Of a stretch of DNA of 20,533 bases, positions 8,696-15,956 are shown one piece after another. Both the position numbers and the translations under genes were made by a program. A model generated the notes under the pieces. It was not told where the DNA came from. It ran no database searches and saw nothing but the letters and a program-made list of their open reading frames with translations. The first letter of the stretch is position 1. Every line of letters starts with the position of its first letter. This stretch comes from CAYVSF01 sp046482855 (lineage in GTDB: Bacteria > Bacteroidota > Bacteroidia > Bacteroidales > UBA12077): positions 1-20,533 of the forward strand of contig JAWOEH010000130.1 of NCBI GenBank assembly GCA_046482855.1. The letters are read 5' to 3'.

Positions 8696-9535
8696 TTACC
8701 AACTGCCACCGGCGCCGCCGCCCCCGAAGGAACCGCCTCCGAAGCCGCCAAATCCACCTCCGCCGCCAAAGCTGCTGCCACCGCCAAAACCGCCGCCAAA
8801 GTTCCCGCTGCCCGAGCTGAAGTTGTTGAACATGCCCGAGTGATGGCTGCGCCCCGCTGAGCCAAGCATGGTGAGAGCCAGCCAAAAAGGAACATTGTGT
8901 CCAACACTATAATGGCGCGCCCGACGTACCCGACCAAATATAAAAAAGGCCAAAATCAAAAAGAATACAATACCTATAGGATAAGGAGCCGGAGCCGATT
9001 GAGTAGCTTCCTTATATTCCTGGGGTGTGAACTCTTTTGCAGCCAGACTCATAATCGTGGTGGTTCCGGAATTGATGCCCTGGTAATAGTTGTTCTGCTT
9101 AAACTGTGGAATCATCTCTGCCTCCACAATACGCTTGCCAATGGCATCGGGAATTATACCCTCCAATCCATATCCGGTAGCAATAAAGGCTCTGCCACGC
9201 TGGTTGTTTTGTTTGGGTCTTACTACCATCAGTACGCCATTTTCTTTATCCGCTTGGCCTATTCCCCAGCTTTCTGCTACCTGAAAAGCATAACTGCTAA
9301 TATCGTAGCCGGCCAGGTTGTTCGTAGAGATTACCACAATTTGGGTGGTGGTGCTACGCGCAAACTCCGTAAGTTTACTCTCCAGAGCTTGCTCCTGCTG
9401 GGGTGTAAGGATGTTGGCATAGTCATTCACCAATTGGTTTGAGGGTTTGGGTAAATCCTGTGCGCTTACTTGTAAACTAATAAATGCAATAACCAAGTAT
9501 ACAAACAGGCGTTTTATTGCGTTGCTATTTCTCAT
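8696..9535 (-). CDS. Exported TPM-domain protein with Gly-rich C-terminus (YgcG family)
   Basis: The product is 279 residues. The ATG at 9535 was chosen because it gives a signal peptide (MRNSNAIKRL, hydrophobic core, cleavage near SAQ at 24-26) and is preceded by an AAAGGAAA sequence that can serve as ribosome binding site. The longer open frame starts inside the preceding gene. The TPM domain (about 33-160: YANILT..., ENGVLMVV, ATGYGLEGIIPD) should lie in the periplasm. One or two hydrophobic segments follow at about 185-205 and 215-232, then a tail of about 35 residues made almost only of Gly, Ser and Phe that ends in GGSW. The matching DNA (8699-8830) is a low-complexity CCGCC-rich tract. 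TPM proteins have been tied to photosystem II repair in plants, but the bacterial role is unclear. It is the last gene of the lemA cluster, 31 nt after the other TPM gene. Confidence 0.88.
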   Translation of the reverse strand: MRNSNAIKRLFVYLVIAFISLQVSAQDLPKPSNQLVNDYANILTPQQEQALESKLTEFARSTTTQIVVISTNNLAGYDISSYAFQVAESWGIGQADKENGVLMVVRPKQNNQRGRAFIATGYGLEGIIPDAIGKRIVEAEMIPQFKQNNYYQGINSGTTTIMSLAAKEFTPQEYKEATQSAPAPYPIGIVFFLILAFFIFGRVRRARHYSVGHNVPFWLALTMLGSAGRSHHSGMFNNFSSGSGNFGGGFGGGSSFGGGGGFGGFGGGSFGGGGAGGSW

Positions 9536-9566
9536 GTTAACTGTTTCCTTTACTGCTTTTAAAATT

Positions 9567-10007
9567 CTATTTACCAAAAGAGATGTCATCCGAGAGCTCA
9601 TTCTCATCGTCTGATTGATAGGGGAAATGTTTATTTAGTGCCTCTCCTGCCATTCGAATGCCTTTGGCAAGGCCATCGGCAAATTGATTCTGCTTAAAAT
9701 GGCCGGCCATCATCTCTTTTATCGTATCCCAAAAATCCTCTTCGGTAACTTTGTTGATGCCCGCATCACCCAGTATGGCAAATTTATGATCTTCATAAGC
9801 CAGGTAAAAAAGGACACCGTTACGGAGTTCCGTTTTTTGCATGTTGAGCTTATCAAAGAGGTAAGCTGCTCTGTCCAGCGGATCGTCGGCACATTTGGCT
9901 TCCAGGTGTACTCGTATTTCGCCCGACGTGGACTTTTCTGCGCTCCGTATGGCGTCGGTTACCTGCTGTTGTTCTTCTTTACTAAGAAAGGTTGCTGCTG
10001 TTTTCAT
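9567..10007 (-). CDS. Cytosolic TPM-domain protein
   Basis: The product is a single TPM domain of 146 residues, with motifs KSTSGEIRVHLEAK, RNGVLFYLAYEDHKFAILGD and DDISFGK near the C-terminus. There is no signal peptide and no membrane segment, so it is expected in the cytoplasm, unlike the exported TPM protein encoded next to it. It is 12 nt downstream of lemA and 31 nt upstream of the second TPM gene. LemA next to one or two TPM genes is a recurring arrangement in Bacteroidota and other bacteria. The biochemical function is unknown. Confidence 0.87.
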   Translation of the reverse strand: MKTAATFLSKEEQQQVTDAIRSAEKSTSGEIRVHLEAKCADDPLDRAAYLFDKLNMQKTELRNGVLFYLAYEDHKFAILGDAGINKVTEEDFWDTIKEMMAGHFKQNQFADGLAKGIRMAGEALNKHFPYQSDDENELSDDISFGK

Positions 10008-10019
10008 ATACTAAAGGGC

Positions 10020-10610
10020 TTAAAATTGAACTTCCGGCACCTGACTCGCTGTTTCTTCAGCTTGGAAGTAGGCTTTCTGTTCAAAATTGAAGAGGTTTGC
10101 GTAAATATTTTTTGGGAACGTACGAATATAGCTGTTATAGGCTCGTACCTGTTCATTAAACTTTCGCCTCTCAACAGCTATGCGATTTTCGGTGCCCTCC
10201 AATTGCGCTTGTAGCTCCAGAAAGTTTTGATTGGCCTTTAAATCCGGATATCTTTCCACGACAACCATCAGGCGCGAAAGTGCCGAGCTTAATGCTCCCT
10301 GAGCCTGCTGAAACTGTTCCAGCTTTTCGGGTGACAGGTTACCGGCATCAATTTGCGTTGATGTGGCTTTAGCGCGTGCTTCAATAACTCCCTCAAGGGT
10401 CTCTCGCTCATGTGAAGCATAGCCTTTTACCGTGTTTACCAAATTGGGAATTAAATCTGCCCGGCGCTGGTACACATTTTCAACCTGCGACCAACTGCTT
10501 TTTACTGATTCTTCCATCGTTACCATTTTATTGTAAGATCCTTTAAATGATGAATAGACAAGAATCACCAACAATACCAATACGGCAATGACAATATAAC
10601 TCTTTTTCAT
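10020..10610 (-). CDS. lemA: LemA family protein
   Basis: This is an inner-membrane protein of unknown function. The ATG at 10610 gives 196 residues beginning MKKSYIVIAVLV; an upstream in-frame start adds 17 residues that do not fit the family. A single hydrophobic helix spans about 5-21, followed by a helical bundle with the family motif RRADLIPNLVNTVKGYASHE at 49-68, which is strongly diagnostic. The C-terminus carries the usual R-x-F/Y-N...Y-N region (FNEQVRAYNSYIRTFPKN). It heads a probable three-gene operon with two TPM genes and has a candidate promoter about 50 bp upstream. Confidence 0.92.
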   Translation of the reverse strand: MKKSYIVIAVLVLLVILVYSSFKGSYNKMVTMEESVKSSWSQVENVYQRRADLIPNLVNTVKGYASHERETLEGVIEARAKATSTQIDAGNLSPEKLEQFQQAQGALSSALSRLMVVVERYPDLKANQNFLELQAQLEGTENRIAVERRKFNEQVRAYNSYIRTFPKNIYANLFNFEQKAYFQAEETASQVPEVQF

Positions 10611-10654
10611 AGTGCGTACTATTTGTGTTGTTTGTTTTGTTATACAGCTCTTAC

Positions 10655-10673
10655 GTAGCAAAATCTATGCTAC
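10655..10673. promoter_or_regulatory. Inverted repeat over the putative lemA promoter (candidate operator)
   Basis: GTAGCA at 10655-10660 and TGCTAC at 10668-10673 form 6-bp arms with a 7-nt spacer. The repeat covers the predicted -7 element of lemA. It could be an operator, but short arms like these also arise by chance. Confidence 0.35.
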
Positions 10674-10690
10674 ATTTTCAGAACCTACAA
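10659..10690 (-). promoter_or_regulatory. Candidate promoter of the lemA cluster
   Basis: On the minus strand a TTG (10688-10690) is followed after 20 nt by TAGATTTTG (10659-10667), close to TAnnTTTG but with one extra base. It is about 50 bp before the lemA ATG and divergent from the hutU promoter. Confidence 0.4.
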
Positions 10691-10703
10691 TGTACTGAAA
10701 AAA

Positions 10704-10735
10704 TTGCGCAAAAACTGGAAAAATGCTTAATTTCG
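10704..10735 (+). promoter_or_regulatory. Candidate promoter of hutU
   Basis: A TTG at 10704-10706 is followed after 21 nt by TAATTTCG at 10728-10735, one mismatch from TAnnTTTG. Transcription would begin around 10740, giving a leader of about 165 nt before the ATG at 10907. That leader has no gene that I can recognise. Confidence 0.4.
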
Positions 10736-10737
10736 CA

Positions 10738-10758
10738 GACAATAGCTGCAGTATTGTC
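10738..10758. promoter_or_regulatory. 21-bp inverted repeat at the presumed hutU transcription start (candidate operator)
   Basis: GACAATA at 10738-10744 and TATTGTC at 10752-10758 form perfect 7-bp arms around a 7-nt spacer that contains CTGCAG. The repeat begins 3 nt after the predicted -7 box. A dimeric repressor site for hutU is the simplest reading. I do not recognise it as a known HutC or HutP site. Confidence 0.45.
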
Positions 10759-10906
10759 AGTAAACAAATAAAAAAGCTTTCACGTATGGCTTGGAAAATA
10801 TGTTACCCCATCTTTTTTGAGAATGTGAAGCGTATACGCTATCCATAGCTGTTTGCTCCCATTCATGAAAAGTTTCACAAGTTTTTTAATCAAAAAAGAT
10901 ACCAGA

Positions 10907-12913
10907 ATGATAAGAGAAGAATTTCAACAATCGATATTAGAGGGGATTCCTGGAGTATTGCCTGCCCCGAAAGCTTATGATGAAGAAGTAAATCATGCGC
11001 CAAAACGAAAGGAGATCCTTTCGCAGGATGAGAAGAAACTAGCCTTACGAAATGCACTTCGCTATTTTGATAAGAAGCATCATGCTGAATTGGCACCGGA
11101 ATTTGCCCGGGAATTTGATAAGTATGGACGTATTTATATGTACCGTCTGCGTCCTGATTATGATATGAAGGCGTATCCTATCGATTGGTATCCCGGGAAA
11201 TGCGAACAGGCCAAAGCTATTATGCTGATGATTCAGAACAATCTGGATCCAGCTGTCGCGCAGCATCCACATGAATTGATTACCTACGGAGGTAATGGCG
11301 CTGTATTCCAGAACTGGGCGCAATATCGGTTAGCTATGAAATATTTAGCGGAGATGACCGATGAGCAAACCTTGACCATGTATTCAGGTCATCCCATGGG
11401 CTTGTTCCCCTCGCATAAAGATGCACCACGCGTAGTGGTAACCAATGGGATGATGATTCCCAATTACTCGAAACCAGATGATTGGGAGCGGTTTAATGCC
11501 TTGGGTGTTACTCAGTATGGACAGATGACTGCCGGCTCCTATATGTATATTGGCCCGCAGGGTATTGTACACGGTACTACCATAACTGTGCTGAATGCTT
11601 GTCGGAAAATTGATAGCAAAGGAGGAACTGAAGGGAAACTGTTTGTTACTTCGGGTTTAGGAGGCATGAGTGGAGCTCAGCCCAAAGCGGGTAATATTGC
11701 CGGGGTCGTGAGTATTACCGCCGAGGTAAATCCTGCAGCTGCCTATAAAAGGCAGGAACAAGGATGGGTTGATGAGGTTATTGAAGATGTGGATACATGT
11801 ATCGATACAGCCCTTGACTATAGAAAGAAGAAGCAGGCACACTCCATTGCGTTTATGGGCAATATTGTTGATCTTTGGGAACGACTGGAAGAGCGCGATG
11901 TGAAGGTGGATTTAGGCTCGGATCAAACCTCCTTGCACAACCCATGGGCTGGCGGTTATTATCCCGCCGGACTCACCTTCGAAGAGTCAAATGACTTAAT
12001 GGCCAAACAACCTGAGGAATTCAAGAAGCATGTACAAGAGTCTTTGCGCCGACAAGTTACTGCCATTAATAAATTAACTGCTAATGGCATGTACTTCTTC
12101 GACTACGGCAATGCCTTTCTTTTAGAATCTTCCAGAGCAGGTGCCGATATTATGGCTACTGATAATAAAACTTTCCGCTATCCAAGTTATGTGCAGGATA
12201 TTATGGGCCCTATGTGTTTTGACTATGGATTTGGTCCTTTTCGGTGGGTATGTACCTCGGGAAAACCTGAGGATCTTGCCATGTCCGATCAAATTGCCAT
12301 GGAGGTGTTGGAAGAGATTAAAGAGCATTCGCCACAGGAAATTCAGCAACAAATGGCCGACAATATCCGATGGATTAAAGGAGCTCAGGAGAATAAACTA
12401 GTGGTGGGTTCTCAAGCTCGTATCCTTTATGCCGACGCTGAAGGACGCATGAAGATTGCTGCAGCCTTTAATAATGCTATTGAAGAAGGACGTATTTCTG
12501 CTCCAATTGTACTCGGACGCGACCATCACGATGTTTCGGGTACCGACTCACCGTACCGCGAAACTTCGAATATTTATGACGGAAGCCAATTTACTGCTGA
12601 TATGGCCGTACAAAATGTAATTGGCGATGGTTTCCGCGGCGCTACCTGGATTTCCATTCATAATGGAGGTGGTGTAGGCTGGGGCGAAGTTGTTAATGGA
12701 GGTTTCGGAATGGTACTTGACGGATCTCCTGAAGCTCACCGACGCCTTAATATGATGCTTCACTGGGATGTGAATAATGGTATTAGTCGCCGAAGCTGGG
12801 CTCGGAACGAAGAAGCTGTATTTGCCATTAAACGCGAAATGGAGCGTACCCCCGAATTACGGGTAACCCTTCCCAATACGGTGGATGATAACTTAATTGA
12901 TGGTCTGTTTTAA
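10907..12913 (+). CDS. hutU: Urocanate hydratase (long form)
   Basis: This enzyme carries out the second step of histidine breakdown, urocanate plus water to imidazolone propionate, in the cytoplasm with tightly bound NAD+. The ATG at 10907 gives 668 residues, the length of the long form found in Bacteroidota and animals rather than the roughly 556-residue form. Family motifs are in order: YGGNGAVFQNWAQYRL near 127-142, the NAD-binding GLGGMSGAQ at 250-258, DQTSLHNPWAGGYYPAG near 340-355, MCFDYGFGPFRW with C437 aligning to the active-site Cys, SAPIVLGRDHHDVSGTDSPYRE and ATWISIHNGGGVGWGE. Two upstream in-frame starts (TTG 10853, ATG 10865) add residues not expected in the family but cannot be excluded. 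No other histidine-utilisation gene is present in the window, so it stands alone here. Confidence 0.96.
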   Translation: MIREEFQQSILEGIPGVLPAPKAYDEEVNHAPKRKEILSQDEKKLALRNALRYFDKKHHAELAPEFAREFDKYGRIYMYRLRPDYDMKAYPIDWYPGKCEQAKAIMLMIQNNLDPAVAQHPHELITYGGNGAVFQNWAQYRLAMKYLAEMTDEQTLTMYSGHPMGLFPSHKDAPRVVVTNGMMIPNYSKPDDWERFNALGVTQYGQMTAGSYMYIGPQGIVHGTTITVLNACRKIDSKGGTEGKLFVTSGLGGMSGAQPKAGNIAGVVSITAEVNPAAAYKRQEQGWVDEVIEDVDTCIDTALDYRKKKQAHSIAFMGNIVDLWERLEERDVKVDLGSDQTSLHNPWAGGYYPAGLTFEESNDLMAKQPEEFKKHVQESLRRQVTAINKLTANGMYFFDYGNAFLLESSRAGADIMATDNKTFRYPSYVQDIMGPMCFDYGFGPFRWVCTSGKPEDLAMSDQIAMEVLEEIKEHSPQEIQQQMADNIRWIKGAQENKLVVGSQARILYADAEGRMKIAAAFNNAIEEGRISAPIVLGRDHHDVSGTDSPYRETSNIYDGSQFTADMAVQNVIGDGFRGATWISIHNGGGVGWGEVVNGGFGMVLDGSPEAHRRLNMMLHWDVNNGISRRSWARNEEAVFAIKREMERTPELRVTLPNTVDDNLIDGLF

Positions 12914-12926
12914 ATAGATAGAAAAT

Positions 12927-12954
12927 AAAAGCCCGGGGTGTTTCCCGGGCTTTT
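12927..12954. terminator. Bidirectional intrinsic terminator after hutU
   Basis: GCCCGGG (12931-12937) pairs with CCCGGGC (12944-12950) around a 6-nt loop, flanked by AAAA and TTTT, with more T downstream. It separates hutU (plus) from the convergent outer-membrane protein gene (minus) and can serve both. Confidence 0.92.
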
Positions 12955-12974
12955 AATTTTTTTTGCCCTTTTCC

Positions 12975-13571
12975 TTAGAAGCGCACGGAGGCACCGAACG
13001 TACCATATCCCAATGCGCCTCGACCCCCTTCAAAAAAGAGGCCCCATGATTCGTTTAGCATATATTTGAAGCCCAGGATCGGCCCAATTACCAAGTGAAC
13101 TTCATTGTCGTAAGGATCGGCAAGTTGATCTTCGTAGTCGGATTGCCAACTTCTGAATTCCAGACCCAGCAGACCGGTGAGGTAGAAATCAAACTTCGAC
13201 TCATCGATATTCCAGCCCCACCACTCATTTATAAACGGAAGGTAGTGTGCCGAAATACGGCCGCCAATGGAGAAGAACGTCCAGCTGTAGTCGTAATCCA
13301 AGTAATCATAACTCCAGCGGGCGAACCCCAGATACGGGCCTACACTCAGAAAATCGTGAAGGCCTAATTCGGCAGAAAAGCTTAAAGGAACAGTGAGTCC
13401 GGAACGGTTACCATAGTACCCATACCCATAGGAACCAGCTGAAATCCCTGCATGTAGTATTTTATCTCCTTTTTCGTAGGATGCGCGTCCTGCCGATTCT
13501 TGTGCTAACAACTGCAATGGCAATAGAAATATGCCAATGAGCAGAATGAGCAACGTGTGTTTTGTTTGCAT
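12975..13571 (-). CDS. Predicted outer-membrane beta-barrel protein
   Basis: I do not recognise a named family. The ATG at 13571 was chosen because it gives 198 residues with a clear signal peptide (MQTKHTLLILLIGIFLLPLQLLAQ, probable cleavage after residue 24). The longer open frame would add 62 basic residues running back into the MCE gene. The mature part is rich in Tyr, Trp, Gly and alternating hydrophobic stretches (YGYGYYGNRSGL, FLSVGPYLGFARW, VIGPILGFKYML) and ends in VRF, the terminal aromatic residue typical of proteins inserted by the BAM complex. It follows the MCE gene by 67 bp and is the last gene before the terminator. A link to the lipid transporter genes upstream is possible but is only a matter of position. 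Confidence 0.7.
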   Translation of the reverse strand: MQTKHTLLILLIGIFLLPLQLLAQESAGRASYEKGDKILHAGISAGSYGYGYYGNRSGLTVPLSFSAELGLHDFLSVGPYLGFARWSYDYLDYDYSWTFFSIGGRISAHYLPFINEWWGWNIDESKFDFYLTGLLGLEFRSWQSDYEDQLADPYDNEVHLVIGPILGFKYMLNESWGLFFEGGRGALGYGTFGASVRF

Positions 13572-13638
13572 AGGATTGGTTTTTAGTTGTTTATAAATAT
13601 AGCGACTTTGAATAGAATTTTTGTTCGGTTTTAGGAAA

Positions 13639-14691
13639 TTATTCTTTGCGTGAGAACGATCGGATAAACCAATTTGATTTGACTTTTTTCGCTGCTTCCT
13701 CCAGTTCTTTGGCTGTTTGATTGATATTTTGCACGGTTGTTTCAATACTGTCGGCAAAGGCTGTATCCAGCAGTAGCCGATTCACCAACCCCCGGCCCTT
13801 GACCATTTCAGTACTAATGATTTCTAAATTGTCGGCAACTTGCCTGGATTGTAGCAGTGTGTATTGGAGATTAGCAGACATGGTGTTAAGGTTGGCCGAA
13901 AAGGCTGTGTCAGTGAGGATCTTACCGAATAAGCTTTCTCCTTGTTCAAGTTTATGCATAACTTTACGTAAATCAGTTATTGCGTATGCCAAATCGGAGG
14001 TGATGGTTTCCAATTGCATCCCCACAGAACTGTCGGTAAGCAACTTTCCGAAGGCGCCCTCTTCCTGATTTAATTTTTCTGAAATATGGGAGAAATCACG
14101 AGTAAGATTGGCTGTATGTAAACTTATACGTGTAAGATTATTGCTTAACACTGTATCGGAGAAGAGTTTGCCAAATATTCCTTCGCCGCGATTAATTTTA
14201 TGTGTTATGGCCACAAGGTTTTCAGTAATTTGAGTGGCATTTTGGCTGCTCTTTTTTAATTCAAAGAGGATGGCTTCAAACTTCACTGTCTCCACTGTGG
14301 GCAAGGTATCAAAATGGTTTATGGTGGGTGCATTGGGTGTTCCGGGAGTGACGCTCATGATTTTGTTTCCCATTACTCCCTCGGAGCCAATAGCCAATCG
14401 GGAATCTTTCCGTATCACTTGTTGCATATTCTTTTCCACCGACATTTCTACTAACACCAGCGAATCGTTGGCTAAGCTAATATCCGTAACGGTTCCTACA
14501 TTTATACCGGAGTAGCGAACATTATTGCCTATGCGTAACCCACTGACATCAGTAAATATTCCCCGGAGAGTAATGGTTTTGCCAATTAGGTTGTTTTTGG
14601 CACCTATGTAATAGATGGCAATAATGAATAATGCCAGCCCCACTGAGACAAACAGACCAAGACGAAGAAAATGCGTTGCTTTTCGGTTCAT
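13639..14691 (-). CDS. MCE-domain (MlaD-like) substrate-binding protein with C-terminal repeats
   Basis: This is the periplasmic lipid-binding component of an MCE/Mla-type ABC transporter. The 350-residue product has an N-terminal membrane anchor at about 11-30 and an MCE domain at about 38-116 (ITLRGIFTDVSGLRIGNNVRYSG, the usual core of the fold). A long helical tail follows. The tail holds four related units starting near K165, K206, K247 and E295 (spacing 41, 41, 48), each with the pattern K-x-x-x-G/E-E-G/S-x-F-G-K-L/I-x-x-D-T/S, the last one degenerate. Such tails are expected to form a helical tunnel or coiled barrel reaching away from the membrane; that is known for other MCE proteins and inferred here. 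It lies 61 bp downstream of the mlaE-like permease gene, with no ATPase gene between. Confidence 0.9.
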   Translation of the reverse strand: MNRKATHFLRLGLFVSVGLALFIIAIYYIGAKNNLIGKTITLRGIFTDVSGLRIGNNVRYSGINVGTVTDISLANDSLVLVEMSVEKNMQQVIRKDSRLAIGSEGVMGNKIMSVTPGTPNAPTINHFDTLPTVETVKFEAILFELKKSSQNATQITENLVAITHKINRGEGIFGKLFSDTVLSNNLTRISLHTANLTRDFSHISEKLNQEEGAFGKLLTDSSVGMQLETITSDLAYAITDLRKVMHKLEQGESLFGKILTDTAFSANLNTMSANLQYTLLQSRQVADNLEIISTEMVKGRGLVNRLLLDTAFADSIETTVQNINQTAKELEEAAKKVKSNWFIRSFSRKE

Positions 14692-14752
14692 AAAGAAAAG
14701 ATTTGTGCAGTGGGCAGTTGTATACCTAGTACATTTTGTGGGTTAAAAATGT

Positions 14753-15568
14753 TTAATAGTTCCAGAGATGGAAGAGATCATGCAGCTTAACTGCCATTAA
14801 ATCGAGAATAAATATGGCCAGTGAAGCCATAACAACTGCTGCATTGGCAGCGCGCCCCACACCTTCGGTGCCATTGGTAGTGTAATACCCCTTAAAACAT
14901 CCGATAATTCCAATGGCAAACCCAAAGGCCAGTGTTTTAAGGGTTGCAGGTAAAAGATCGAAAAAGTAGAGCTCCTCAAATACCTGAGCAATGAATAGGG
15001 AAGGAGCAATTTCGCTGTGAAGGTTAATGGCAAGATAGGATCCGAAAAGGGCTATGGCATCGGCATAAAAAACGAGAATGGGTAGAACCAGGGTTACTGC
15101 TAAAACACGGGTTACTACTAAATATTTCATGGGATGTGTGCCCGATACCTCCATGGCATCGATTTGTTCGGTAACACGCATGGCACCTAGTTCAGCACCA
15201 ATGCCTGAACCGATTTTTCCTGCACAAATCAGAGCTGTAATAATCGGGCCTATTTCGCGCACAATGCTAATGGCTACCATGCTTGGGGTCCACGATTCTG
15301 CACCAAATGCAACAAGCACCGGGCGGGTTTGAAGGGTAAGAACCAAGCCCATAATAAAGCCTGTTAGCGAGACAATGGGTAGCGTGCTTAGCCCAATTGC
15401 AGTAGATTGCCTTATAACCTCCTGGCCTTCAAAAGGCTTTTGAAACAGATGATGAAAAAACTGATAAGTGAAAAAGGAAAGTTCCCCCATCTGTTGCAAG
15501 AAACGAAACAACCATTCCCATTTTATAACGGAGAAGAATCCATTTGTTTTGGAATAGAAACGACCCAT
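14753..15568 (-). CDS. mlaE: MlaE-family ABC transporter permease
   Basis: This is an inner-membrane permease of an MCE-type phospholipid transporter. The ATG at 15568 gives 271 residues; an upstream GTG (15601) would add 11. Five or so hydrophobic segments are visible from residue 60 onward. The family signature is present: EIGPIITALICAGKIGSGIGAELG, then EQIDAMEVSG near 134-143 followed by KYLVVTRVLA, the coupling region that contacts the ATPase. The gene lies between the thioredoxin-like gene (50 bp upstream) and the MCE gene. The expected MlaF ATPase is not encoded in the window, so it must come from elsewhere if this transporter works. Confidence 0.93.
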   Translation of the reverse strand: MGRFYSKTNGFFSVIKWEWLFRFLQQMGELSFFTYQFFHHLFQKPFEGQEVIRQSTAIGLSTLPIVSLTGFIMGLVLTLQTRPVLVAFGAESWTPSMVAISIVREIGPIITALICAGKIGSGIGAELGAMRVTEQIDAMEVSGTHPMKYLVVTRVLAVTLVLPILVFYADAIALFGSYLAINLHSEIAPSLFIAQVFEELYFFDLLPATLKTLAFGFAIGIIGCFKGYYTTNGTEGVGRAANAAVVMASLAIFILDLMAVKLHDLFHLWNY

Positions 15569-15618
15569 GAGGTGGAGGTGATTGGATTTAGGAACATGCA
15601 CCTTTAGATAGCCAATGC

Positions 15619-15954
15619 CTATTGGGCAAAGAAAAGAGAGTAGGGACGGTCGAGTTCTTCGGCAAGTACCTGGAGGCTTACATTTCTACTTTTGCGCAAG
15701 TATTCCTTTCCCTCGAAGCACACAGTAAGGGTAGGAACTGTAAAAACACGCTGTTGTCCGGCAATTTCCGGAAACTTTTTGATGTTGATGTAACACATTT
15801 TTATTGCCGGAAATTTAGCCCGTAAAAGATCTGCAATTTTAGGCTTTAGCACTTTGCACACATTACACTCTTCATGAGAAAAATAGAGCAACACTGCTGC
15901 TTCGTTTTGGAGGAGTTCATCAAATTCTTGTTGGCTCTTAATTTCGTGTATCAT
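15619..15954 (-). CDS. Thioredoxin-fold protein with CNVC motif
   Basis: This is a small cytosolic thioredoxin-like protein of 111 residues, starting at ATG 15954 only 2 nt after the stop of the CoA-binding gene. That spacing and the poor fit of an upstream in-frame extension decide the start. The fold is shown by LLYFSHEECNVCKVLKPK, with the redox pair C30 and C33, and by the cis-proline loop VFTVPTLTV (P74). The motif CNVC differs from the classic CGPC of thioredoxin, so the redox potential and partner are likely different. Two additional Cys (C54 and C79) are present. There is no signal peptide. Substrates are unknown, and its place between a CoA-binding protein and a lipid permease gives no firm clue. 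Confidence 0.85.
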   Translation of the reverse strand: MIHEIKSQQEFDELLQNEAAVLLYFSHEECNVCKVLKPKIADLLRAKFPAIKMCYINIKKFPEIAGQQRVFTVPTLTVCFEGKEYLRKSRNVSLQVLAEELDRPYSLFFAQ

Positions 15955-15956
15955 GA

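Noticed and set aside
8699..8830. CCGCC-rich repeated DNA that resembles a repeat array
   Set aside because: It is the coding sequence of the Gly-rich tail of the TPM protein, not a separate repeat element or CRISPR; units are irregular and there are no spacers.
8897..9442. 181-codon open frame on the plus strand
   Set aside because: It is antisense to the exported TPM gene, whose domain and signal peptide are clear. No family features are seen in the antisense product.
9684..10214. 176-codon open frame on the plus strand
   Set aside because: It spans the antisense of the cytosolic TPM gene and the 3' end of lemA, both of which are well supported.
10853..10906. Upstream starts (TTG 10853, ATG 10865) for urocanate hydratase
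   Set aside because: The added residues do not look like the family N-terminus, while the ATG at 10907 gives the normal long-form beginning. They remain possible but are less likely.
10907..12913. Urocanate hydratase longer than the classic enzyme, possible fusion
   Set aside because: The extra length is the known long form with insertions inside the fold; no second domain is attached.
13572..13757. N-terminal extension of the outer-membrane protein gene by 62 codons
   Set aside because: The extension is very basic, overlaps the end of the MCE gene and would bury the clear signal peptide that starts at 13571.
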